Shown piece after piece: positions 7,909-16,100 of a DNA stretch of 64,000 bases. Under the pieces are notes generated by a model, which worked only from the letters and a program-made list of their open reading frames with translations, was not told the DNA's origin and did no database searches. Origin of the DNA: Paenibacillus riograndensis SBR5 (GTDB taxonomy: Bacteria > Bacillota > Bacilli > Paenibacillales > Paenibacillaceae); NCBI RefSeq assembly GCF_000981585.1, contig NZ_LN831776.1:5315187-5379186 (forward strand), given 5' to 3'. A program made the translations under genes and the position numbers. Each line of letters starts with the position of its first letter. Position 1 is the stretch's first letter.

Positions 7909-8107
7909 TTACAGTACCTGTTTGACTCTTGTGCTTATCTGTAATCCAGTTACCGTACTAGGAGGACTAAATTTGATTCTCAATTTCCAACAGTAATAAG
8001 TTTATCATATTGGATGTCATTTCTTGTTGCCTGTTGTAACACACCCGAAAAGTCGTCTAGCAATAATTGCGAGTAATAATCAACCTGTGCAATGTAATTG
8101 TTAAGCA
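7909..8107 (-). pseudogene. Degraded copy of Rhs toxin tip A
   Basis: Minus-strand codons near 8060-7980 read DYYSQLLLDDFSGVLQQATR and then a VGN stretch. This closely parallels the LYSQQLLTDFQGSLQQAT tail of the orphan toxin ending at 9711. A stop (7980-7982) and a frameshift follow, after which KFSPPS matches KFSPPR of toxin A. So this is a diverged second copy of the same toxin family, now dead. Confidence 0.7.
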
Positions 8108-8111
8108 TCAT

Positions 8112-8624
8112 TTAGGATATTAATAATTTCTCGATTTCATTCTTACTTACTGGTAATATTACTACTTTATCTGCCTGCTCCCAAGATGTTCCATCAATAT
8201 TCTCAGTCCATCCACAGCTATTGCACTCTAAAATAATCTTTTTATTTTTCTTCGCTAATTCCTCTGCCAGAAGATATCTCATTTCATCGCCTTCACAATT
8301 AGGACATGCTTTTCCTCTAATGGTCACCATATCCCACAACCTATTTCCTAATATCATAGCAAAAACTTCTAAATTTTTTGGTTTATTTCTCTCGAATCTC
8401 TGCAGTTCGCTAGCAATCGGGAATCCTGGATCTTCAATGACATATATATTAGGGTTTAGATTCGTAAGTATATCCAATCGATTTTTTTTAAATAAAGCTT
8501 CCGAAAAATAATGTTTATTATTCCGTAACCATAAAGTTAATACTGAATAATAATTTATATAATTTTTTGTGCCCTCAGGATTCTCCAAACAATCCATGAA
8601 ACTTTCCCACAAAATAAAATTCAT
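8112..8624 (-). CDS. Probable immunity protein with zinc-ribbon-like cysteines (module C)
   Basis: 170 residues. Two CxxC pairs (ACPNCEG near residue 106 and ECNSCGW near residue 133) suggest a zinc ribbon in the C-terminal half; the N-terminal half is helical and aromatic. It starts at ATG 8624 behind AGGAGGGGG, which overlaps the TAG stop of toxin tip C. That arrangement marks it as the cognate immunity gene of a lost toxin. No family is recognised. A zinc-ribbon fold might instead mean nucleic-acid binding, so a regulatory role cannot be excluded. Confidence 0.6.
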   Translation of the reverse strand: MNFILWESFMDCLENPEGTKNYINYYSVLTLWLRNNKHYFSEALFKKNRLDILTNLNPNIYVIEDPGFPIASELQRFERNKPKNLEVFAMILGNRLWDMVTIRGKACPNCEGDEMRYLLAEELAKKNKKIILECNSCGWTENIDGTSWEQADKVVILPVSKNEIEKLLIS

Positions 8625-8635
8625 AGAGCCCCCTC

Positions 8636-8832
8636 CTATTTTGGTGCTGGTACAGGATAAGTTGTTATCAAATTACCAGCCTTATCAGTAAAAATTTTAA
8701 TCCAAGTAGTTTTCTTTCCACCAAACTTAAGAGCTGAATTCCCAACAACTTCGCCTGTATTTACAATTCTAACATACTGACCACCCTGTATAGCTGTAAC
8801 CGGAGATTTGACTACATTAGGTCTTTGTAGTA
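8636..8832 (-). pseudogene. Orphan toxin tip C
   Basis: About 65 minus-strand codons with no start end in TTWIKIFTDKAGNLITTYP plus a few residues and TAG. A W-x-K-x-F then G-x-L-I-T-x-Y-P ending is common at the C-termini of secreted nuclease toxins (EndoU-like and related tips), but the core of the domain is missing, so the class is uncertain. The stop lies inside the ribosome-binding site of the gene at 8624. Confidence 0.6.
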
Positions 8833-8861
8833 TACCTCGTAACGCAAGAAAGCGAAGATAA

Positions 8862-9073
8862 CAAAAAACAGGTCAATCATGGTAGTATCTGACCATAATC
8901 GACCTGTAGAGCGTAACGGTATAGCGTTATTTAGGTTATAAAATTCAAGCTTTGATGTGCGTACAAGCAAACTGACAAAATCTTCATACGGGTCTTACAT
9001 GGGTTATATGAGTTATTGGTTGAATGATGGGTTCATTCGGTACTGGGTAGCCCCACAAAATATAAACCTTGAG
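8862..9073. repeat. ~200 bp dispersed repeat, copy 1 (module boundary)
   Basis: Closely similar to 12214-12413 over about 200 bases. It opens with ACAGGTC, a near-palindromic middle (CATGGTAGTAT, then GACCATAATC) and GACCTGT. It continues through GGGTTATATG and TTGGTTGAAT and ends in CATTCGGTACTGGGTAGCCCC. It lies between toxin modules A and C. Confidence 0.85.
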
Positions 9074-9113
9074 AGGCACGAAGCCAATCAAGGGTACTTT
9101 GAAATTCGATCGT

Positions 9114-9641
9114 CTATATTTGATTTTGTCTAATCATATATTCAAGAGTATCTTTTACTTGCATCTCTTCTTCATCTGATAGCGTACATACACTTACTAA
9201 ACAAACATTCGAACAGCTATCCAGTCCAAAGCATACTCTACCTGAAATAACTTTCTTAACAATTGTATTTTTGGATAGTACCAGATTAACTTCAGTTTTG
9301 CTGAGCCAAATTTCAAATGCACCGTTTTCATCCAATCTTCCGTTTTCTGGCCAATTTGACACTTTAAATATTGGGGTACCTTCTTGAACTATATCAGGCC
9401 AATTAATACCTGTAGAATCGCTAATAATTTTATCTGAGTGTACAACTGTTACAGTACGAATTAAGCCTGATTCAGAAGAAATACCAATCTCAATTAGGGA
9501 CTTTTTAAAATCACCAGTTCTCCAGTAAATAGTTGGGTCGAGTATTTCATTCCATTTTCCCCACCTAATCTTTATTGGAATGTATGGGTCAATTTCTAAT
9601 AATTCTTCTACAATGTTTGCTAGTTTTCTTACGTTAAGCAT
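9114..9641 (-). CDS. Probable immunity protein of the orphan Rhs toxin A
   Basis: 175 residues, soluble, with Trp-rich beta segments (IRWGKWNEI, TIYWRTGDF) and a C-terminal VCFGLDSCSNVCLVSV strand pair. No named family is recognised. It starts at ATG 9641 with AGGTAGG upstream, 69 bases after the stop of the orphan Rhs core-plus-toxin segment ending at 9711. Position and size fit the immunity slot of that toxin. It appears fully intact although the toxin cassette upstream has lost its own start. Confidence 0.6.
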   Translation of the reverse strand: MLNVRKLANIVEELLEIDPYIPIKIRWGKWNEILDPTIYWRTGDFKKSLIEIGISSESGLIRTVTVVHSDKIISDSTGINWPDIVQEGTPIFKVSNWPENGRLDENGAFEIWLSKTEVNLVLSKNTIVKKVISGRVCFGLDSCSNVCLVSVCTLSDEEEMQVKDTLEYMIRQNQI

Positions 9642-9710
9642 TTTTATACCTACCTTTTAGTTAGTGGGGGACTTACATACTGTAAATCCCCTAGCACCCA
9701 GTTTAAATGA

Positions 9711-11283
9711 TTATTTTCCCCATCCATTGAACTGAGCATGTATTAGTGCTGGCAACTGCCCCTGCTCTCTCGGTGGAGAAAATTTAAACTCCCACTTGCC
9801 CACATTCATCAATTCTCCATACTTAATACCATTTTGTGTTGCCTGTTGTAATGAACCTTGAAAATCTGTCAGCAATTGCTGAGAGTATAACTTCGGGTCT
9901 ATTCCAGGAGTTTTCATAACTTTTGCAACGTCCTCATACATATGCTCTGTTGCATTCCCATGAACCCATACTTTTTGATTTCCGACACTAATCTCAAAAG
10001 ATTTCGGTATTTGTGTGCCTTCGTATAATGGCTGCGTAGCTTTCATTGAATCCCATACTGTACCAGTTTTACCCGTCCCCTTAGTAACTACCGCCTCACT
10101 ATCCGTCACCGTAGGACTTTTTATCTTAACGGTACTTACATGAGTTGACCCCTCCATTGCCATAGATGCAATATACGTTGCCAGATTTGCATCGAAAAAT
10201 GCTGAAACTAGCTCTTCTCTTGCTGCGTTTGCGTTACTCGCGTTGTTTTTGCCAGAACTGTTTCCTGTTAATAACTTAAAGTAGTAACTGTACTGACTCT
10301 TTTCCATAAAGTCTTCAAAGCCGTACCGTTCCCATATTTTATTATAATATGCATTATACAGGTCGCTTCCTTTATTCAGTTTATGCGCTATTGCATCATT
10401 CAGTAAGAGTCTTAGTTCGTTTACATCATAAGGCTCCCATGGCTTGTTCCCACTTGGATCCGTATACCGCAGCGGATTGTTCTTAACATACGCATACAAA
10501 TTCAAACTCAGCGGATCGTTCAGCTGGCCTTCATACGTATCCTCGCTGATAAACCGTCCAATGCTGGAGTCAAAATCCCGCGCCTGTGCATGGGAGTAGC
10601 CGCTGTAGTAATCATAGCCCAGGCTCGTGTAGCCGAACAAGTTGTCCGGGCCGGACCAGTTCAGGTCGAATTTCTCCGGAGCTTCGGCCACGCCGAATTC
10701 GTCGTAGCGGTATCGCGCGGACATGCTGCCGTCCTGGCCTTCCAGCCCGATGACACTGCCCTGCGCATCACTGAGATAAAAGAGTGTCTTCGGCGTGCCC
10801 GCCGCTGCGCTAGCACCGCTGGCCCCGGCCGCCGGTTCCCAATCGTTGCTCTTGTCTCCGCTGACCAGATAGCTCATGCTGATCCGCTCTTCACCAGCTC
10901 CGTAGACATAGGACTGCTTCCAGTTCTGTCCTGCAGCTCCAGTAGCCATCAATGGCTGCGGAATACTCATAGTGATATCATTGGTAAAATAAAGCTCGAG
11001 CTGCCGTTTCTTAAACTGCGGCTCCCAACCGTCACGGTTACCCGCAGGGTTGCCGGGCAGGTAAGCATCCTGAACCGCACCGTCACCGACGGTGGTCCGC
11101 ATGCTGACCCGGTTGCCGTCACCGTCATACTGGTATGTGGTGATGTCGCCGTACGTATTGGTGTTTTTGATCAGGCGGTTCGATGCATCCCAGCGGTTGC
11201 TCTCCAGCACCTGCGGACCTGCGGCCAGTGCAGCAGCCTGAAGCAGCACATCCAAGTTCAGGACATTGTCAGCTCCATAGACA
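9711..11283 (-). pseudogene. Orphan rhs 3' cassette: Rhs core plus toxin A, lacking a start
   Basis: An open frame of about 514 codons from 11255 carries the last YD repeats, the RHS-associated core (GRFISEDTYEG, DPLSLNLYAYVKNNPL, YTDPSG) and an intact C-terminal toxin domain (KGTGKTGTVWDSM, IPKSFEISVGNQKVWVHG, NATEHMYEDV). Stops and a frameshift lie just upstream near 11283-11300, so it cannot be expressed alone with a signal peptide. It nearly matches the main rhs over 10071-11240. This fits the orphan rhs-CT organisation known from enterobacteria: a displaced tip kept as a recombination donor. The toxin activity is not identified. Confidence 0.8.
10071..11240 (-). repeat. ~1.17 kb near-identical repeat shared with the main rhs gene (13189-14358)
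   Basis: The two blocks match base for base except for scattered substitutions and a few short indel or linker differences. They diverge sharply at TTTTACCCGTCCCC on the toxin side. This is the homology needed to swap toxin tips by recombination. Confidence 0.95.
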
Positions 11284-11560
11284 TCCTCTTAACTTCAGTG
11301 TCGGTAGCACCCTCAGCCTCAGGCAAAAGGGCGGAGGAGCCATCGTCAACGGATCTTGTTGGTACGTACAGAGAATTTTAAGAATATCATAAAGGAATGG
11401 ATATTGGTCGCCCTCCGCCCATTGTCCTGTCGGGTCGAGGAATCGGATCATTGTTCGCATAGGTGTACAAATTCAGACTTAAAGGATTATTGTCTTCTCC
11501 CCAATAACTATCTTCTGACTTGTTGGAGCATCGAGTTCCTTTCCATTGGTGCATGTTCCT
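11284..11560 (-). pseudogene. Second Rhs core remnant, frameshifted
   Basis: Minus-strand codons read SYWGEDNNPLSLNLYTYANN in one frame. They continue as RFLDPTGQWAEGDQYPF in another, and then a linker (SSALLPEAEGATDTEVK) runs into the orphan cassette in a third. NPLSLNLYTY and DPTG are diagnostic of the Rhs-associated core. At least two frameshifts are needed, so this is a dead 3' end of yet another rhs variant. Confidence 0.8.
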
Positions 11561-11623
11561 CCCTGTACGCGATAAAGTAAACAACTCTGATATGGGTAAC
11601 GGTATGTCAAAGGCTACATCGCA

Positions 11624-11935
11624 TCAAACAAACAATATGGCTGTGGCATTGTCCTTTAATGGCTTAAGCCAAGAATAGAAATGAACGAGACTATCAGGGT
11701 GACACTCGATTCTTAGCGTGTTCTTTCTCGACTTTGGAACGAAGGTTAATTGATAAGAGATATGCAGGTAATGCCCAACATCTCTTATATGCAAATGGTA
11801 CTTAACCCCCTTCTCCTTCAAGCGAAGACTAGCGTTTAATTGCTCACAAAGACGTAACCGAAAAGGATTAAAAAAATCCCAATACACGTCTGTAAACTCT
11901 ACTACAATACGGTCAATCGAATGTACTCCTTCCAT
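11624..11935 (-). CDS. Hypothetical protein, possible immunity gene
   Basis: 103 residues, basic, rich in His and aromatic residues (YWDFFNPFRLRLC, KYHLHIRDVGHYLHI). No family is recognised and there is no signal peptide. The ATG at 11935 has only a weak GGGGG upstream. It sits between Rhs remnants and just after a cysteine-rich scrap (12012-12210) that may be its lost toxin tip. An immunity role is a guess from position. Confidence 0.4.
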   Translation of the reverse strand: MEGVHSIDRIVVEFTDVYWDFFNPFRLRLCEQLNASLRLKEKGVKYHLHIRDVGHYLHISYQLTFVPKSRKNTLRIECHPDSLVHFYSWLKPLKDNATAILFV

Positions 11936-12011
11936 GTAGCCCCCAACCGAAATTATTTAACGAATTCCGGACTATATTAACGTATCCTTACCTGTATATG
12001 TTGACTGGTAG

Positions 12012-12210
12012 TCACCAGATTGTGCCTACACGATAACCATCGTTACAATGGCAGTTAAGTTGCGAACAAATTGCCACGCTTCGCCGAATGATCTTACTAT
12101 CAGTGGTCGTTCTATCCATCGTGAAAGTTGCAATCCAAGTTCCACCACCGCCAAGATAAGCACAATCTGTTACAGATGTGATAGATTTGGAAAAACTGCA
12201 AGAAATTGAA
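12012..12210 (-). pseudogene. Cysteine-rich open fragment, possible toxin tip
   Basis: About 65 minus-strand codons without a start, beginning at the edge of the repeat at 12214 and ending in CHCNDGYRVGTIW. Contents include DCAYLGGGGTWIATF. It may be the tail of a lost module or chance coding; I cannot place it in a family. Confidence 0.3.
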
Positions 12211-12213
12211 CCT

Positions 12214-12413
12214 AACAAAAAACAGGTCAATCATGGTAGTATCAGACCATAATCGACCTGTTTTTTGTAACTCTTTAGCGTTAAGTAGGTTATATTTTCA
12301 AGCATTACTATACGTACAAACGAAATGACTAAATCTTTATACGGGTATTACATGGGTTATATGTGTATTGGTTGAATGTTGGGCTCATTCGGCACTGGGT
12401 AGCCCCAAAACCT
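12214..12413. repeat. ~200 bp dispersed repeat, copy 2, with bidirectional terminator hairpin
   Basis: Second copy of the repeat at 8862. At 12214-12269 the arms AAAAAACAGGTC and GACCTGTTTTTT are perfectly complementary and flank an inner near-palindrome, so this end is a strong two-way transcription terminator. It lies 60 bases past the stop of the immunity gene at 12474 and would end the SLH-rhs-immunity transcript. Confidence 0.85.
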
Positions 12414-12473
12414 TAAAGAAATAAGAATTCCTTGTTTAACGCACACTCGATCAAGATTGAAAGTGATATAGAA

Positions 12474-12818
12474 TTAAGATACTATGAATTCCTCTATTGG
12501 TAATATATTCCCGTTATCATCATCAATATAGATGCCCCGTGGAAAATTGTCTTGGGATAATATTTGTTTCATCAATTTTCCATTCGTATACGTCATCATA
12601 ATGAAATGAGGATTTGGAAAAGGAATTCGCTTTATATCATCTTCTTCATAATCATTAATGATATCTTCCACACTCTCATAAAACACATGATCGTTACCAT
12701 AATCTACAACAAATCTATTCGTATTAAGACTGGTGATTGTATTCTCACCATCATGTTGCAGATCACGAATTAGTTTTAGATTAAAATGTTCATTGCCTAT
12801 TAGAATTATCCATTGCAC
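12474..12818 (-). CDS. Probable immunity protein for the main Rhs nuclease tip (module B)
   Basis: 114 residues, strongly acidic, with DYGNDHVFYESV, DYEEDDI, NPHFIMMTYT and GIYIDDDNG. I associate this pattern with immunity-type proteins encoded after CdiA- and Rhs-type nuclease tips in Bacillales; this is from memory. It starts at GTG 12818 with GGAAGGGAG upstream, 20 bases after the stop of the nuclease reading frame. High acidity suits a mimic that caps a basic nuclease active site. The gene is intact even though the toxin is out of frame with the body of the Rhs protein. Confidence 0.7.
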   Translation of the reverse strand: MQWIILIGNEHFNLKLIRDLQHDGENTITSLNTNRFVVDYGNDHVFYESVEDIINDYEEDDIKRIPFPNPHFIMMTYTNGKLMKQILSQDNFPRGIYIDDDNGNILPIEEFIVS

Positions 12819-12838
12819 GTCTCATGCTCCCTTCCTTG

Positions 12839-13192
12839 TTATCTACCAACATAATTAATTAATTCCTCTTGATTTGTAAACACACGGAATCCTTCTTTTT
12901 GAAGCCCTTTTACAACAGCGGAATTTGGACTCTGATCAGGTAAATAAACAACAACTTCTTTACTCGTACTTGTGGCAGTATTAATTGCTTGCCGCGTCGC
13001 ACCTTTTCCGCCACCTTGTTTAACTTGTATTATCGCATTATCAAGTTCAATATCATAATCAGTTAATGGAGTTCCATCCTGCCTATAAACTTTTTTATTA
13101 ACATCGACAACTTTTCCTGGGTATCTTGCTTCAATTGCATTTGCAGTTTCGCCTACATACTTGTCGGTTGAAGTAAAAGTCCTAACTTTTAC
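12839..13192 (-). pseudogene. Out-of-frame C-terminal nuclease toxin of the main Rhs protein (restriction-endonuclease-like)
   Basis: About 117 codons, open to a TAA at 12839-12841, lie +1 relative to the rhs frame. The translation has YPGKVVDVNKKVY, GTPLTDYDIELDNAIIQVKQ and GKGATRQAIN, then VVYLPDQSPNSAVVKGLQ. The D-x-E/D-x16-QVK pattern with GKG matches PD-(D/E)XK nucleases of the CdiA C-terminal type, which usually cut tRNA or DNA in the recipient. The rhs frame ends with a TAG at 13182-13184, just past a run of four A residues; removing one A would join the two frames. Confidence 0.8.
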
Positions 13193-16100
13193 CCGTCCCC
13201 TTAGTAACTACCGCCTCACTATCCGTCACCGTAGGACTTTTTATCTTAACGGTACTTACATGAGTTGACCCCTCCATTGCCATAGATGCAATATACGTTG
13301 CCAGATTTGCATCGAAAAATGCTGAAACTAGCTCTTCTCTTGCTGCGTTTGCGTTACTCGCGTTGTTTTTGCCAGAACTGTTTCCTGTTAATAACTTAAA
13401 GTAGTAACTGTACTGACTCTTTTCCATAAAGTCTTCAAAGCCGTACCGTTCCCATATTTTATTATAATATGCATTATACAGGTCGCTTCCTTTATTCAGT
13501 TTATGCGCTATTGCATCATTCAGTAAGAGTCTTAGTTCGTTTACATCATAAGGCTCCCATGGCTTGTTCCCACTTGGATCCGTATACCGCAGCGGATTGT
13601 TCTTAACATACGCATACAAATTCAAACTCAGCGGATCGATCAGCTGGCCTTCATACGTATCCTCACTGATAAACCGCCCAATGCTGGAGTCAAAATCCCG
13701 CGCCTGTGCATGGGAGTAGCCGCTGTAGTAATCATAGCCCAGGCTGGTATAGCCGAACAAGTTGTCCGGGCCGGACCAGTTCAGGTCGAATTTCTCCGGA
13801 GCTTCGGCCACGCCGAATTCGTCGTAGCGGTATCGCGCGGACATGCTGCCGTCCTGGCCTTCCAGCCCGATGACGCTGCCCTGCGCATCACTCAGATAAA
13901 AGAGTGTCTTCGGCGCACCCGCCGCCGTGCCAGCAGCGCTGGCTCCGGTCGCCGGTTCCCAATCGTTGCTCTTATCTCCGCTGACCAGATAGCTCATGCT
14001 GATCCGCTCTTCACCGGCTCCGTAGACATAGGACTGCTTCCAGTTCTGTCCTGCAGCTCCAGTAGCCATCAGAGGCTGCGGAATACTCATAGTGATATCA
14101 TTGGTAAAATAAAGCTCGAGCTGCCGTTTCTTATACTGCGGCTCCCAACCGTCACGGGTACCCGCAGGGTTTCCTGGCAGGTAGGCATCCTGAACCGCAC
14201 CGTCACCGAGGGTGGTCCGCATGCTGACCCGGTTGCCGTCACCGTCATACTGGTACGTGGTGATGTCGCCGTACGTATTGGTGTTTTTGATCAGGCGGTT
14301 CGATGCATCCCAGCGGTTGCTCTCCAGCACCTGCGGGCCTGCGGCCTGCGCAGCTTTCAAGAGCGCTTCGGGAGTTAGAGCCTTATCGCCGTAGACATCC
14401 CCTGTTACTCCTGCTTTAACATCCGCATCCGGCAGACCGGATAATGAAGCTCCTTCAACATCGGTTGGTATCGTTCCGGCAGGGCTTGAGGCTGGATCTG
14501 GAATCGATGACAACGGATCTAAAAGCTCAACCAACGGATCTGTAGCCGCGGTTGTGGCTGCATCATTTGCGTCCGCATTTGTAGCAACGGCTGCACCTGC
14601 ACTTGTACCTCCACCTGCGCTTGCACTTGGGTCTGCCTTGACCTTTGCATCCCCGCCCGCTTCCAGTCCGCTTGTCCCAGTATTCGAGTAGACACTGTCC
14701 GGCACTGTGGTCTTCTGCGCCCTCGTCTTCGCCGTGAACAGGCCCAGAGCCGCTTCGCTGTCGATACCGCTCACTTCCAGCAGATTGCCGCGCTTGTCGT
14801 AGGTGTAGTCCTTGTAGTCGCTGCCTTTTTCAAAATGGGTCAGCTTGTTCGCCGCATCGTAGGTGTATAGTTCCTTGATGGTGGTTCCGGCTCCGGTGGT
14901 TTCTTTCCCCAGCCGGTTGCCCACGGTGTCATAGGAGTAGACGACCCTGGAGCCGTTCTGCTTCTGCACTTGAACCAGCTGGTTCAGCGCATCGTAGGCA
15001 TAATCCGCAATGTCCGCCGGACGCGGCGTTCCAGCAGGATTGTCCTCATCGCTTCCGCCTTCTTGGCGTTCACTGCGGATTTTATTGCCTGCCGGATCGT
15101 ACACATAGGTCAGCTGCTCCAACAGTGCGCCGCCTGGGGCCGTATGCTTCATCTCCAGCAGTTGTCCCGCCCCGTCATAGCTGTAGGTGCTCTGACCTTT
15201 GTTCGGCAGCAGCTTCTCCTTCAGACGGCCGGCTGCATCATACAGGTAACTGGTGATCCCGTTCTGTGCATCCGTTACTTGCTTGATGCGGTCAAGCTTG
15301 TCATAGTCATAGCTGACCACGGTATTATCCGGATAAATGATCCGGCTGCGCTGTCCGGTTGCAGTCCACTCATAACGCACGTTGTTGCCCCGCGGATCTA
15401 TCACCGAGGTTGGCCGGTTGAGTGCGTCATAGGTGTACCGGGTGTCCCCGGTGCTGTCAGTCATCAGGGAGCGGCGTCCCGCGAGATCATATTTATATTT
15501 TACCGTGAGATCGTTGCCGTACTGAATCTGTTCCACTTGATTGCCCTTATTATAGGCATAGACGGTTGTATTGCTGTCCGGTTCTGTGACCTTCTGCAGA
15601 TTGCCGTTCTCATCATAGGCAAGGCTGGTTATCTCCTGCAGCGGATTCACCGATTCAATGACCCGGTTCAGTGTATCGTAGCGGTAGGATGTTACAGCTC
15701 CGAGGGCATTGGTTTTGTCCAGCAGGTTGCCGGAGGCGTCGTAGGAGTATTTAGTGGTACTGCCTTCCGCATTCTTTACTTCTGTTAATCTACCCAGCGG
15801 ATCATACGTAAAAGCCGTCTCGTGATGATTCGCATTCACGATCTTCTCTACATTGCCCTGCGCGTCGTAAGCGTAAATGGTTTCGTACCCCAGTGCATTG
15901 CGCACCCGTGTATTCCGTCCCAAAGCATCGTATTCGTAAGTAGTCTTCTGTCCTGCCGCATCCAGGAATTCGGTCATTAGTCCGCGCGCATTGCGTGTGA
16001 CTGCAGTTTCCTCTTTCAGCGGATTAATCGTTCCCGCATCCAGACTCCGGCTGTCATATTTGGTCGTCCAGATCGAATGGTTGGGATCAATCACTGCGAC

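Noticed and set aside
13182..13192. Programmed +1 ribosomal frameshift at the rhs-nuclease junction
   Set aside because: No slow codon or stimulatory hairpin typical of known +1 sites is evident, and the shift point coincides with a recombination boundary; a simple indel is the plainer explanation.
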